From Chitinophaga filiformis (GTDB lineage Bacteria > Bacteroidota > Bacteroidia > Chitinophagales > Chitinophagaceae): a stretch of DNA of 64,000 nucleotides. Position numbers and translations under genes: made by a program. Below, piece by piece: positions 43,098 through 52,392 of this stretch (the stretch's first letter is position 1; each line of letters opens with the position of its first letter). The notes under the pieces are model-generated. The model searched no databases. It was not told the DNA's origin and saw only the letters and a program-made list of their open reading frames with translations. The stretch is taken from the NCBI RefSeq assembly GCF_023100805.1, contig NZ_CP095855.1, positions 248,001 to 312,000 of the forward strand, in the 5' to 3' direction.

Positions 43098-43748
43098 TTG
43101 AAATATCGTCACGTAATTTGGATTGTTGTCTTAGTGCTGGTGGTGGATCAGGCCCTGAAGTTCTGGATAAAGACACACATGAACTTTAGCCAGGAATTCA
43201 TCATTTTTCCTAACTGGTTCCGTATTCACTTCACTGAGAACCCTGGTATGGCCTATGGGCTGGAGCTGGGAGGAGAATGGGGCAAAGTGTTACTGACGCT
43301 TTTCCGCCTGGCGGCCGTAGTAATAGGTTTTAAGTACATGAAAACGCTGGTAAAACAGCATCATCATACAGGTTTACTGGTATGCGGCGCCCTTATTCTG
43401 GCAGGTGCTGCCGGCAACCTGATAGACAGCATGTTCTACGGACTGATATTTTCAGAGACCAATTTTTATGATGTGGCTACCTTCCTGCCAAAAGGCGGTG
43501 GTTATGCCGGTTTCCTTCATGGAAAAGTGGTAGATATGCTCTACTTTCCGGTTTACCGTGGTTACCTTCCAACCTGGATACCATTCAAGGGAGGCGAATA
43601 TTTCGTGTTCTTTAACCCGATCTTCAATATTGCGGATGCTGCCATTTCCGTGGGCGTGATCACCATCCTGGTATTCCAGAAACGTTTTTTTCACAAGCAC
43701 AACGAAAAGCAATCGACTGAAAAAGAACCAGTTGCAGTAACAAAATAA
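43098..43748 (+). CDS. lspA: Lipoprotein signal peptidase (signal peptidase II)
   Basis: Inner-membrane aspartic protease cleaving the signal of lipoproteins at the lipobox Cys. The start is a TTG (43098). At 216 residues it is long compared with E. coli LspA (164), with an extended periplasmic insertion (ETNFYDVATFLPKGGGYAGFLH region) as in other Bacteroidota. Catalytic aspartates are in AAGNLIDSMFYG and IFNIADAAISVG; ENPGMAYGLEL is the conserved first box. It is followed by its own terminator. Essential in an organism with many lipoproteins. Confidence 0.95.
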   Translation: MKYRHVIWIVVLVLVVDQALKFWIKTHMNFSQEFIIFPNWFRIHFTENPGMAYGLELGGEWGKVLLTLFRLAAVVIGFKYMKTLVKQHHHTGLLVCGALILAGAAGNLIDSMFYGLIFSETNFYDVATFLPKGGGYAGFLHGKVVDMLYFPVYRGYLPTWIPFKGGEYFVFFNPIFNIADAAISVGVITILVFQKRFFHKHNEKQSTEKEPVAVTK

Positions 43749-43766
43749 GTTTTTAAGATACTTTTT

Positions 43767-43803
43767 AAAGCGGTTTCGTCCAGGACGAGACCGCTTTTTT
43801 TTG
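43767..43803 (+). terminator. Terminator after lspA
   Basis: AAGCGGTTTCGTC with GACGAGACCGCTT, one G-U pair, then a run of eight T. Confidence 0.88.
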
Positions 43804-43811
43804 CCCATTCC

Positions 43812-43860
43812 TTTGAAAAATTAATTTGCCGTATTACATTTGTCTACAAATCCGATAGAC
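43812..43860 (+). promoter_or_regulatory. Promoter and operator of the TonB receptor at 44036
   Basis: -33 TTTG (43812-43815), 19 nt, -7 TACATTTG (43835-43842), the canonical Bacteroidota promoter. An inverted repeat GTCTA-N9-TAGAC (43842-43846 and 43856-43860) begins on the last base of the -7 box and covers the expected start site, so a repressor bound there would block initiation. The TauE/SafE gene at 47121 has the same arrangement. Confidence 0.7.
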
Positions 43861-44035
43861 TAATAGTTATAATGAAGGGATGATTTAATATTCACCACCA
43901 ATTAAATACGCAATGAACGCTTCTTTACGATGTTGCTGAGCACTGAAAACAGCTTTTCCCCGACAAACCTGTAATGGCATCTGCCAAAATCGTTTTCATT
44001 CACAAGACCAATTTATTTATCAATAAACTATAGTT

Positions 44036-46909
44036 ATGTCCGCAAAAAGACACACTATCTATACAGCATTTTTTTGGCTGCTGACATTATTACTACCTAT
44101 ACTGGCCCAGGCTCAGCTGAATGGATCTTATATTCTCAGCGGCAGGATCACCGGCGACAAAGGCGAAGCACTGGTGGGCGCTACAGTCCAGATCAAGGGA
44201 ACTTCTTTCGGCGCCACGACGGATACTACCGGCCGCTTCGAAATCACCACGAACGCCAAATTCCCCTTAAAACTGCAGGTACGCCTGCTGGGTTATCAAA
44301 CGCAGGAATTTGACGTAAAGAACAGCAACAGCCGCTTACAGTTCCAGCTGGTAACACAATCGCTGCTGGTAAATGAAGTGGTGGTATCGGCTTCCCGTCA
44401 GCAGGAAAAGCTGATGAGATCTCCGGTGGCCATCGAAAAACTGGACGTTAAAGCCCTGAAGGAAACACCGGCAGCTTCCTTTTATGATGCCATCGGCAAC
44501 CTGAAAGGGGTTCAGATGACTACCGCTGGTCTGACCTTCAAAGTTTTCAATACACGTGGCTTCAACGTACCCAATAACTTTCGCTTTATGCAGCTGATAG
44601 ATGGTGTGGACAACCAGGCAGCCACACTGGGTGTGCCCCTTGGAAACGCTATCGGGCCCACAGAGCTGGACATCCTGAGTATCGAGGTAACGCCTGGCGC
44701 TTCTTCCGCGCTGTATGGTATGAACGCCCTGAACGGGATGTCTAACCTCATCACAAAAAATCCTTTCCAATACCAGGGTATCAGTGTATACCAGAAAGTA
44801 GCCTTCAACCACTTTGACGGCAACGGCAGTTCTCCGAAACCGATCTCTGAAACCTCCGTGCGTTATGCACAGGCGCTGAGTAAAAAGCTGGCTTTCAAAG
44901 TAAACTTCTCTTATATGCAGGGTACCGACTGGTATGCAGACAGCCATAATGATTTCAATCCGGGAAGCAAGGCTAACCCTGACTTCCCGCAACTGACCGG
45001 TGCAAACAACCCTGCATATGATGCATGGAACAAGTATGCAGACCAGAGTACATTCCCTATCACCGACAAATTCGGTAAATCCTATAACGTGTCCCGCACC
45101 GGCTACTGGGAAAAAGACCTGGTAGGCGATTATACCGTAAAGAACCTGAAATTTGACGGAGCCCTGCACTATAAGATCAGTCCTAAAGTAGAAGCATCCT
45201 ATACCTATCGTGTAGGTAAAATGGATGGTTTCTTTCAGCGTGGTAACCGTATCGGGCTGAAAAATGTAGTAGTGCAGAATCATAAGATCGAAGTAGTAGG
45301 ACCGGATTTTACACTGCGCTCTTACGTTTCACTTGAAAACACAGGAGATTCCTACAATATGAACCCCCTGGCGGATAACCTGGAAAAGTCTTTCAAGACA
45401 GATAAAAAATGGCAGGCCGATTATACGACTGCATTAAATAACGCATTAGATGCCACCGGCAGCAATATCGCAGAAGCGCACAAAGCTGCACGCGCAGCTG
45501 CTGATGCAGGCCGCTGGACGCCTGGTACAGCCGCTTTTGACGCACAGGTAGCTAAGATCAAGAGCATTAATGACTGGGATATTTATCCTGTTTCCAAAGA
45601 CAGTACCAACAAAAGCGGTGGCGCTGCGCTGCTTCAGATGAGCCGTTTCTATCATGCAGAAGGCACCTGGAACCTGCGTAAATACATCCACTTTATGGAT
45701 GTGCTGGTAGGCGCTGATTACCGTACTTACGAGATCATCCCGGATGGCAACAACTTCGTGGACCTGACCAAGCCATTAGACAAGCGTAATACGCCCGGTG
45801 GTAAGAACATCTGGTACGGTAAGGCTGGTGGCTTCGTACAGGGTAGTAAAGTTTTCCTGCATGATCAGCTGAAACTGACAGCATCCCTTCGCTTTGACAA
45901 GAGCCAGGAGTTCTCAGGCAAGTTCAATCCGCGTGTAGCCGCAGTATATACGACGCCCAATCAACGTCATAACTTCCGGGCTTCCTGGCAGAACGGGTTC
46001 CGTTTCCCATCCCTGTTTGAGGCTTATTCTTTCGTAAATAACGGTGGTGTAAGACGTGTAGGTGGCCTGGCATTTATTGAAGAAGGCCTGGGGTATTTCA
46101 AGAACTCTTACCTTACTTCCAGCGCTACTGCATTTACGACAGCGGTGAACAAAGCTACCAATGCCGATCCTACCCTTAGCAGGGACGAAGCCGAACAACG
46201 GAATGCAAACGTGCTGAAAGTGGCCAACCTGGATGCCATAAGACCTGAGCAGATCCAGTCGTTCGAAGCAGGTTACAAGAGCGTACTGTTTGACAATAAA
46301 GTATTTATTGACATCGACGGTTATTACAACACCTACAAGAACTTCATCGGCCAGGTGGAAGTAGCAGTACCAAAAACCGGTAACGTGAACAATCCTACAC
46401 AGGAAGTCCTGAACCAGATGTATGATAAACAGTACCAGAATCGTTATCGCGTATGGACAAACAGTAAATCCACTGTACAGAATTATGGTTTCGCACTGGG
46501 TGTTACATACAATTTCCTGAAGACATTCACCATCAGCGGTAACGCTAACTACAATGCCCTTGCGCAGGACAAGACCAAAGACGATGCTTTGATCCCCGGT
46601 TTTAATACGCCTAAATGGTTCACCAATGTGAGCTTTGGTAACAGGCGTGTGTTGCCGAACCTGGGCTTCAACGTAGTATGGCACTGGCAGGAAACATTCT
46701 ACTGGCAGAACCTGTTCGGTAATGGAGATGTGCCAGCTTACAGCACTGTAGATGCACAGGTGACCTATAGTTTGCCTAAACTGCATACTTCTATAAAACT
46801 GGGAGGTTCTAATATTCTCAACACTTCCTACTTCCAGTATGTAGGCGGTCCGACCATCAAAGGCTTGTATTACGTCGCATTCACATATGATCTGCCTTTC
46901 AGTAAGTAA
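44036..46909 (+). CDS. TonB-dependent receptor (substrate unknown)
   Basis: 957-residue outer-membrane transporter. Signal peptide at residues 1-26 (ending AQAQL). A carboxypeptidase-D regulatory-like domain follows (SGRITGDKGEALVGATVQIKGTSFGATTDTTGRFEI). The plug has VVVSASRQQEKLMRSPVAIEKLD and ITPGASSALYGMNALNGMSNLI-type motifs, and the barrel ends in GLYYVAFTYDLPFSK, unlike the aromatic-F consensus but acceptable. No SusD gene accompanies it, so it is not a typical SusCD glycan unit. The promoter shares an operator with the TauE/SafE gene at 47121, hinting that it imports a sulfur-containing compound. Flanked by clear terminators. Confidence 0.93.
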   Translation: MSAKRHTIYTAFFWLLTLLLPILAQAQLNGSYILSGRITGDKGEALVGATVQIKGTSFGATTDTTGRFEITTNAKFPLKLQVRLLGYQTQEFDVKNSNSRLQFQLVTQSLLVNEVVVSASRQQEKLMRSPVAIEKLDVKALKETPAASFYDAIGNLKGVQMTTAGLTFKVFNTRGFNVPNNFRFMQLIDGVDNQAATLGVPLGNAIGPTELDILSIEVTPGASSALYGMNALNGMSNLITKNPFQYQGISVYQKVAFNHFDGNGSSPKPISETSVRYAQALSKKLAFKVNFSYMQGTDWYADSHNDFNPGSKANPDFPQLTGANNPAYDAWNKYADQSTFPITDKFGKSYNVSRTGYWEKDLVGDYTVKNLKFDGALHYKISPKVEASYTYRVGKMDGFFQRGNRIGLKNVVVQNHKIEVVGPDFTLRSYVSLENTGDSYNMNPLADNLEKSFKTDKKWQADYTTALNNALDATGSNIAEAHKAARAAADAGRWTPGTAAFDAQVAKIKSINDWDIYPVSKDSTNKSGGAALLQMSRFYHAEGTWNLRKYIHFMDVLVGADYRTYEIIPDGNNFVDLTKPLDKRNTPGGKNIWYGKAGGFVQGSKVFLHDQLKLTASLRFDKSQEFSGKFNPRVAAVYTTPNQRHNFRASWQNGFRFPSLFEAYSFVNNGGVRRVGGLAFIEEGLGYFKNSYLTSSATAFTTAVNKATNADPTLSRDEAEQRNANVLKVANLDAIRPEQIQSFEAGYKSVLFDNKVFIDIDGYYNTYKNFIGQVEVAVPKTGNVNNPTQEVLNQMYDKQYQNRYRVWTNSKSTVQNYGFALGVTYNFLKTFTISGNANYNALAQDKTKDDALIPGFNTPKWFTNVSFGNRRVLPNLGFNVVWHWQETFYWQNLFGNGDVPAYSTVDAQVTYSLPKLHTSIKLGGSNILNTSYFQYVGGPTIKGLYYVAFTYDLPFSK

Positions 46910-46928
46910 GGCATCAGCATAATTCAGC

Positions 46929-46971
46929 AACCCGCCGGCAGCAAACCATTTGCCCGGCGGGTTTTCTTTTT
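46929..46971 (+). terminator. Terminator after the TonB receptor
   Basis: ACCCGCCGGC and GCCCGGCGGGT arms, GC-rich, followed by a T-rich tail. Confidence 0.88.
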
Positions 46972-47051
46972 TATTCCGGGGGATTGATCTGTCCCCGCCA
47001 TCTGCGTTTCGCCTCATTCACCGAATATTCAGCACATTTTAATCTCCTGCA

Positions 47052-47103
47052 TTTGGATATCCGGCGATTTCGACCTACCTTAGTCTATAACATCTATAGA
47101 CTA
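47052..47103 (+). promoter_or_regulatory. Promoter and operator of the TauE/SafE gene at 47121
   Basis: -33 TTTG (47052-47055), 20 nt, -7 TACCTTAG (47076-47083, one mismatch). A perfect 9-bp inverted repeat TAGTCTATA-ACATC-TATAGACTA (47081-47103) contains GTCTA-N9-TAGAC starting at the last base of the -7 box, exactly as at 43842. Confidence 0.7.
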
Positions 47104-47120
47104 TATAACTGAAGTAATAC

Positions 47121-48128
47121 ATGCCGCACAACGAGGAGATAGACCAACTTGAAAAAAAGTACGCTACAGTAGAACGTCAGGAGATACTGATTGACCTTGT
47201 CAATGAGGAGAACCAACGTAAACCTTTATTGTGGCTGCTTATCGGCATTATTGCCGTTGCAGTAGTGGCCGGGATAGGTATCTTATCCTACTACAATACA
47301 TCCGAGGCCACACATACAAAGGTTTTCGAGTTCACACAATCCCTTTTTACAAAGGAGCTGTTATTTTACATTCTGGTAGGTCTGGCAGCACAGACGGTAG
47401 ACGGGGCCCTGGGCATGGCTTATGGCGCAACTTCTTCCTCGTTGTTGCTGGGATTGGGCATTCCTCCCTCTATTGCCAGTGCCAGCGTGCATGTGGCGGA
47501 GGTGTTCACTACGGGTGCATCCGGTATTTCCCACTTCCGCTTTGGCAATGTAAATAAGAAACTATTTCTCTATCTGCTGATACCCGGCATAATAGGCGCT
47601 ATCAGTGGTTCATTCCTGCTATCCAGGATGAACGCCATCTCCGAATCTGTACCCTGGTTATCTTACTTTAAGGAAGATAATATCAAACCTTTCATCAGCG
47701 CATATCTGCTCATTTTGGGCGTTATTGTGCTGCGGAAAGCATTCCTGCCTAAAAAAGCAAAAAGTAAAACCAAACGTCTGGGTTCCCTGGCTTTCTTTGG
47801 TGGTTTTATGGATTCCTTTGGTGGCGGCGGCTGGGGCCCGATCGTGACATCCACCTTGCTGAGCAAAGGCCGTACCGCGCATTATACCATTGGTTCTGTG
47901 AATGCAGCAGAATTCTTTATCTCCCTTTCCAGCGCAAGTACCTTCCTCATTTTTGGCGCTATTGCCGGCTGGCCTGTTATTATTGGGCTGATCATTGGCG
48001 GGGTGATTGCGTCTCCTTTTGCAGCACTTCTTGTGAGAAGGCTTAAACGTAAACCACTGATGATCATGGTGGGTACGCTTATCATACTTTTAAGCCTGCG
48101 TACAATTATCCTGACGCTTCTTCATTGA
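47121..48128 (+). CDS. TauE/SafE-family exporter/importer (long variant)
   Basis: 335-residue inner-membrane anion permease. It has an N-terminal cytosolic stretch (MPHNEEIDQLEKKYATVERQ) and an extra first helix (about 34-56) before the family core. TVDGALGMAYGATSSSLLLGLG and the second half DSFGGGGWGPIVTSTLLSKG are the TauE/SafE repeat motifs. Family members move sulfite, sulfoacetate, taurine-derived or related anions. It is monocistronic with its own terminator. It shares an operator-promoter arrangement with the TonB receptor upstream. It is longer than the TauE protein at 21086 (247 aa). Confidence 0.88.
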   Translation: MPHNEEIDQLEKKYATVERQEILIDLVNEENQRKPLLWLLIGIIAVAVVAGIGILSYYNTSEATHTKVFEFTQSLFTKELLFYILVGLAAQTVDGALGMAYGATSSSLLLGLGIPPSIASASVHVAEVFTTGASGISHFRFGNVNKKLFLYLLIPGIIGAISGSFLLSRMNAISESVPWLSYFKEDNIKPFISAYLLILGVIVLRKAFLPKKAKSKTKRLGSLAFFGGFMDSFGGGGWGPIVTSTLLSKGRTAHYTIGSVNAAEFFISLSSASTFLIFGAIAGWPVIIGLIIGGVIASPFAALLVRRLKRKPLMIMVGTLIILLSLRTIILTLLH

Positions 48129-48151
48129 CATAAACCGGCTTCCGGTTAAAC

Positions 48152-48187
48152 GTAAACGGGTATCTGTTAATACAGATACCCGTTTAC
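48152..48187 (+). terminator. Terminator after the TauE/SafE gene
   Basis: GTAAACGGGTATCTG and CAGATACCCGTTTAC, a perfect 15-bp stem with a 6-nt loop; AT-rich tail. It also faces the convergent fumC stop. Confidence 0.85.
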
Positions 48188-48210
48188 TATTTTATGGTTA
48201 AAGCAATTGC

Positions 48211-49611
48211 TTATTTGATCTCGCCCACCATATCGATCGGGTTTACCCATGCATCAAATTCTTCTGGTTTTACATAACCCAGTTTCACTGCCATTTCTTT
48301 CAGTGTAGTACCTTCTTTATGGGCTGTCTGCGCGATCTCTGCCGCCTTGTAGTAACCGATCTTCGTATTCAGTGCAGTTACCAGCATCAGGGAGTTGTCT
48401 ACATGCTTTTTGATGTTTGCTTCTATTGGTTCGATACCTACAGCACATTTATCATTGAAGCTTACACAGCCGTCGCCGATGAGACGTGCAGAGTGCAGGA
48501 AGTTGTAGATCATTACCGGCTTGAACACATTCAGTTCGAAATGACCGGTAGCGCCACCGATGTTGATAGCCACATCATTTCCTAATACCTGTGCAGCGAT
48601 CATCGTCAACGCTTCACACTGGGTAGGGTTTACCTTACCTGGCATGATGGAAGAACCTGGCTCATTGTCAGGAATATGGATCTCACCGATACCGGAGCGT
48701 GGGCCGGAGCTCAGCATACGGATATCGTTGGCGATCTTCATCAGGCTCACTGCTACGGTCTTTAGTGCACCGTGTGCTTCTACAATTGCATCGTGTGCAG
48801 CCAGTGCCTCGAATTTATTTTCAGCAGTCACGAATGGTAAACCAGTCAGCGTAGCAATGTGTTTCGCTACATTTTCAGAATAACCTTTTGGCGTGTTGAT
48901 ACCAGTACCTACGGCAGTACCACCCAGGGCCAGTTCGCTCAGGTGGGCAAGGGTGTTCTTAATAGCTTTCAGGCCGTGGTTCAGCTGGGACACATATCCG
49001 CTGATTTCCTGGCCCAATGTGAGAGGCGTAGCATCCATGAAGTGGGTACGACCGATCTTCACTATATTTTTGAAAGCCTGCGCTTTTGCTGCCAGTGTAT
49101 CTCTCAGTTTTTCGATACCAGGAATAGTGGTTTCGATCAACATCTTGTATGCAGCAATGTGCATGGCAGTTGGGAAAGTATCGTTGGATGATTGTGATTT
49201 ATTCACATCGTCATTCGGATGTATCACTTTATCTTTATCGGAGAGTTTGCCACCGTTGATCACATGTGCACGGTAAGCAATCACTTCGTTTACGTTCATA
49301 TTTGACTGTGTACCGGAACCGGTCTGCCATACTACCAGCGGGAACTGATCGTCCAGTTTTCCGGCCAGTATTTCATCACAAGCCTGTGCAATCAGGTTTG
49401 CTTTCTCCTGAGATAGTGTACCAGCATCGAGGTTGGTCAGTGCTGCTGCTTTCTTCAGGTAGGCAAACGCCTGGATAATTTCCTTCGGCATCCTGTTAAT
49501 ATCCTGAGCAATCTTGAAATTGTCGATAGAACGTTGAGTTTGAGCACCATAGTAAGCATCTACAGGTACTTTCACTTCGCCCATCGTGTCTTTCTCTATT
49601 CTATATTCCAT
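48211..49611 (-). CDS. fumC: Class II fumarate hydratase
   Basis: TCA-cycle enzyme interconverting fumarate and malate; heat-stable, iron-independent class. The 466 residues include the class signature [16 protein letters not shown] (about 318-333), [30 protein letters not shown] and [17 protein letters not shown] -7 box TACGTTTG lies at 49632-49639 on the minus strand, 20 nt upstream of the ATG. It is convergent with the TauE/SafE gene. No oddity. Confidence 0.97.
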   Translation of the reverse strand: MEYRIEKDTMGEVKVPVDAYYGAQTQRSIDNFKIAQDINRMPKEIIQAFAYLKKAAALTNLDAGTLSQEKANLIAQACDEILAGKLDDQFPLVVWQTGSGTQSNMNVNEVIAYRAHVINGGKLSDKDKVIHPNDDVNKSQSSNDTFPTAMHIAAYKMLIETTIPGIEKLRDTLAAKAQAFKNIVKIGRTHFMDATPLTLGQEISGYVSQLNHGLKAIKNTLAHLSELALGGTAVGTGINTPKGYSENVAKHIATLTGLPFVTAENKFEALAAHDAIVEAHGALKTVAVSLMKIANDIRMLSSGPRSGIGEIHIPDNEPGSSIMPGKVNPTQCEALTMIAAQVLGNDVAINIGGATGHFELNVFKPVMIYNFLHSARLIGDGCVSFNDKCAVGIEPIEANIKKHVDNSLMLVTALNTKIGYYKAAEIAQTAHKEGTTLKEMAVKLGYVKPEEFDAWVNPIDMVGEIK

Positions 49612-49631
49612 ATGCTTGATTTTTTGCGGTA

Positions 49632-49639
49632 CAAACGTA
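49632..49639 (-). promoter_or_regulatory. -7 box of fumC
   Basis: Reads TACGTTTG on the minus strand, exact TAnnTTTG, 20 nt before the fumC start codon. Confidence 0.6.
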
Positions 49640-49705
49640 CATATGAATTATGAATTATCAATTACGAAATACTAATTCAATGCCGTTAATGGAAAGATAA
49701 ACCCG

Positions 49706-49722
49706 GGCTCCTTTCCGGAGCC
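49706..49722 (-). terminator. Terminator after the enoyl-CoA hydratase
   Basis: GGCTCC-TTTCC-GGAGCC hairpin; on the minus strand it is followed by a C/T-rich stretch (CGGGTTTATCTTT). Confidence 0.65.
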
Positions 49723-49771
49723 TTGTCTTCCCTGTTGTGTATGTCCTGATGAGGGTGAGGAAACAGCGTTA

Positions 49772-50548
49772 CTATTCCCCTGCAAATCTTGCGGCTCTCT
49801 TTTGTACAAATGCCTCAGCGCCCTCCTGCAGGTCTTTTGTGGCGAAGCAGGCGCCGAACTCATTCAGTTCCACTTCATACCCATCCATGCTATGATCCAA
49901 TGCCGCATTCGCACATTTAATAACACGGGCAACCGCCAGTGGTGCCCTGGTATGTATTTTCTGCAACAGTTCAGTAGATTTCAGCAGGAGGTCACCAGGC
50001 GCCACTACATAATTGACCAGTCCCCATTCCAGCGCTTCATCTGCACTGATCATGTCGCCCGTCATCATCATTTCCAGCGCCTTTCCCTTACCTACCAGGG
50101 CCGTAAGCCGTTGTGTACCGCCATAGCCAGGTATCAGTCCCAGGTTGACTTCCGGCTGTCCGAACCGCGCGTTAGTGGCCGCTATTCTGAAGTGGCAAGC
50201 CATTGCCAGCTCACATCCTCCACCCAGCGCGAAACCGTTCACAGCTGCGATAATCGGCTTCGGACTATCTTCAATACGTTTGAAGACCACTTGTCCTTTC
50301 TTAGCCAGTTCAGCGCCCTGCTGGTCTGACAAGGTCAGGAACTCAGAAATATCAGCACCTGCCACAAAAGCTTTCTCTCCTTTACCAGTAATGACTGCAC
50401 TCTTAATCTCTTTATTTGAATATACCTCGTCTACCGCCAATGCCAGCTCTTTCATCACTTCCACATTCAATGCATTCATTTTGTCAGGGCGATTGATGTA
50501 AATAAAGAAGATATTATCGGTGAGTTCAGTTTTGATCGTATTGTACAT
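49772..50548 (-). CDS. Enoyl-CoA hydratase/isomerase (crotonase)
   Basis: Classic crotonase, 258 residues, hydrating trans-2-enoyl-CoA in fatty-acid or amino-acid degradation. It has GKGEKAFVAGADISEF (first oxyanion-hole region), NGFALGGGCELAMACHFRIA (second glycine-rich part of the hole), FGQPEVNLGLIPGYGGTQRL (catalytic Glu equivalents) and EWGLVNYVV. It differs clearly from the divergent crotonase at 62827, which lacks the GGGCEL box. It is monocistronic on the minus strand. No other beta-oxidation genes are adjacent, so the substrate is unassigned. Confidence 0.95.
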   Translation of the reverse strand: MYNTIKTELTDNIFFIYINRPDKMNALNVEVMKELALAVDEVYSNKEIKSAVITGKGEKAFVAGADISEFLTLSDQQGAELAKKGQVVFKRIEDSPKPIIAAVNGFALGGGCELAMACHFRIAATNARFGQPEVNLGLIPGYGGTQRLTALVGKGKALEMMMTGDMISADEALEWGLVNYVVAPGDLLLKSTELLQKIHTRAPLAVARVIKCANAALDHSMDGYEVELNEFGACFATKDLQEGAEAFVQKRAARFAGE

Positions 50549-50958
50549 GAGATCCGGGTTTTGTTGGAGGACTAATTTATCTCATTTTCAAACACAAACT
50601 GTGATATTATTTTGACATATCGACAAAACACCATATATAAACGAACCGGCAACCAATCTCTGAAGGCCAGGTATATAAATCCGCCTGCAGTAAGGATCCT
50701 GGGCTCACACCGGGATACGGGAGAACAAGCGGAGAAGAAGGGTCGAACAAGCAGAGAAGAAGCAACGAAGAAGTGACGACCAGGCAAGTTCAAAAAAAGA
50801 AAAAGAAAGGATTATTACGGGATGTTAAAATAATACAAGAGCACAGGAAAACGATAAAAAACAGGAATGACGAATAAACTGTTACACATCCATTAACATT
50901 ATTCGTCATTCCTAAGATATGCCTTTTCAGGCATTATATCAACTATATTACTTATGTA
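50549..50958. other. Gene-free region between the crotonase and a beta-barrel gene
   Basis: 410 bp with no ORF of merit. It holds a two-copy 22-bp direct repeat (GAACAAGCRGAGAAGAAG at 50723-50740 and 50745-50762) in a purine-rich stretch, and at its right end a terminator (50863-50913). Confidence 0.5.
50863..50913 (-). terminator. Terminator of the beta-barrel gene at 50959
   Basis: AGGAATGACGAATAA and TTATTCGTCATTCCT form a perfect 15-bp stem; on the minus strand it is followed by a T-rich tail (TGTTTTTTATC). Confidence 0.85.
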
Positions 50959-51759
50959 TCAGGATTTCTTTTCCCAACGTTTCTTATACCGTTCATGCTT
51001 TTCTTTCCAGTGCTTATGATCAGGGAATCTACCAAAATCGTAGCTGAGTGTTACAAAGAACAGTTTGGCATCCAGATCTTTATAAGGAGTGGCCGTACCG
51101 CCTACCAGTACTTCCTTATATTCTTTATTGAAGAAATTTTTAGGATAATACTGCACCTTCAGTCCAAAACCGGGGCTCATCCTTAATCCGGCAAACAGCG
51201 AAGGCATCAGCAGCGGAGTACGGTCGCTGAACCATTCGTTGAACTTTTCTTTTTTGTCGCCATGAATGAATTTCTTTTCCTTGTAATTGAATGCCAGGTC
51301 ATAAGAACCACCCGCAAAAAAGAAAAAGGAACCTCTTCTGAGGTCACCGATCTTAAAGCCCAGGGGAATACCCAGCGTGTATACACGGCGTTTTAATTTT
51401 ACCGAATCCCTGTCATCTTTTGTGATGAGCCCTATATTCTTGAGATTCAGGCCGGTGAAGATGCCGAAATGCTTGTTAAAATCGTAGTTCAGGTTATGGC
51501 CGACATTGAAAAAGAAGGTGAAGCGGGGAATGTTATGCACATGCTTGCCGGCATCTCTTATTTCGTCACTGAAAGATAACAGGGGACCGTCTCCGCCCCA
51601 GGTAACATAAGGCCGCCTGGCGGGATTGGCCCCGGCATACCTGCCAAATACCATTTCCTTCCATTCATGTTTGCTGGAATCGGATTTATTGTCCTGGGAA
51701 AAGGCGCTTAACTGCAACAAACAAAGCAGTGTCGGGATGAGGTAGCGTTTCCGTTTCAT
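50959..51759 (-). CDS. Outer-membrane beta-barrel protein
   Basis: 266-residue secreted protein: signal peptide (MKRKRYLIPTLLCLLQLSAFS, cleavage near 21), then alternating strands with many aromatic residues (FNVGHNLNYDFNKHFGIFTGLNLKNIGLI). It has a charged KHKERHERYKK-type tail after the expected last strand (LFFVTLSYDFGRF), so the tail may be periplasmic or an artefact of the annotation. No catalytic motif. It is monocistronic between the crotonase and the B12-binding gene. It looks like a member of the uncharacterised Bacteroidota barrel families. Confidence 0.8.
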   Translation of the reverse strand: MKRKRYLIPTLLCLLQLSAFSQDNKSDSSKHEWKEMVFGRYAGANPARRPYVTWGGDGPLLSFSDEIRDAGKHVHNIPRFTFFFNVGHNLNYDFNKHFGIFTGLNLKNIGLITKDDRDSVKLKRRVYTLGIPLGFKIGDLRRGSFFFFAGGSYDLAFNYKEKKFIHGDKKEKFNEWFSDRTPLLMPSLFAGLRMSPGFGLKVQYYPKNFFNKEYKEVLVGGTATPYKDLDAKLFFVTLSYDFGRFPDHKHWKEKHERYKKRWEKKS

Positions 51760-51846
51760 AAATCTTCTTATGTTTTAATTTGGGTTGTCTTATATATGCA
51801 CCTAAGACGTCCGGGACGAAAAAAAGTTTCAAAACGGTGGTATTTT

Positions 51847-52266
51847 TTAAAAACTCCGGTGAGCAGCCACCCAATCAGTAATGTAAGTGGCAATATCCTC
51901 TGTGCGGGTACCGGGCGGGAACAGCTTTCCCACACCGATCTCATTCAGTTGTGACATATCTGTTTCCGGTATAATACCGCCACCTGTAAGCAATACATCA
52001 TCCATCCCTTTTTCTTTCATAAGGGCCATAATACGTGGAAAAACCGTCATGTGTGCGCCTGACAGGATGCTGACACCAATGGCGTCCACATCTTCCTGGA
52101 GCGCGGCGCTGACCACCATTTCGGGGGTCTGTCGCAATCCGGTATAAATCACTTCCATACCGGCATCTCTCAGGGCTGCTGCAATCACCTTGGCGCCCCG
52201 GTCATGACCATCCAGTCCGACCTTAGCCACCAGCACACGTACGGGACGTTGTAGGGGGTTGACCAT
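51847..52266 (-). CDS. Cobalamin-binding subunit of methylmalonyl-CoA mutase type
   Basis: 139-residue B12-binding domain, separate from the catalytic TIM-barrel subunit. [24 protein letters not shown] contains DxHDxG-like DGHDRG, the base-off/His-on cobalamin motif. [14 protein letters not shown] and [27 protein letters not shown] follow the family. It probably joins a large mutase subunit encoded elsewhere, or an isobutyryl-CoA mutase-like enzyme. Functionally related to mce at 35324. It is divergent from glnS. Confidence 0.94.
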   Translation of the reverse strand: MVNPLQRPVRVLVAKVGLDGHDRGAKVIAAALRDAGMEVIYTGLRQTPEMVVSAALQEDVDAIGVSILSGAHMTVFPRIMALMKEKGMDDVLLTGGGIIPETDMSQLNEIGVGKLFPPGTRTEDIATYITDWVAAHRSF

Positions 52267-52361
52267 AATCTTCGGGTTGTTAAGGTTGTAAATATAAGTT
52301 TTTTGAGCAGTCTACCGCCCGATGCCCCCTTACTTCCTACTCGGGTCTGTGGACTTTTCAC

Positions 52362-52369
52362 TACCTTTG
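52362..52369 (+). promoter_or_regulatory. -7 box of glnS
   Basis: Exact TACCTTTG, 23 nt upstream of the glnS ATG. Confidence 0.6.
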
Positions 52370-52392
52370 CCGTCCGAAATATATAAAACTTT

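Noticed and set aside
44336..45283. 315-aa open frame antisense to the TonB receptor
   Set aside because: The receptor is unmistakable on the plus strand; the antisense product has no recognisable motif and is rich in C, H and R typical of complementary reading.
45914..47017. 367-aa open frame antisense to the end of the same TonB receptor
   Set aside because: It runs through a strong terminator and mirrors the coding strand; no family features.
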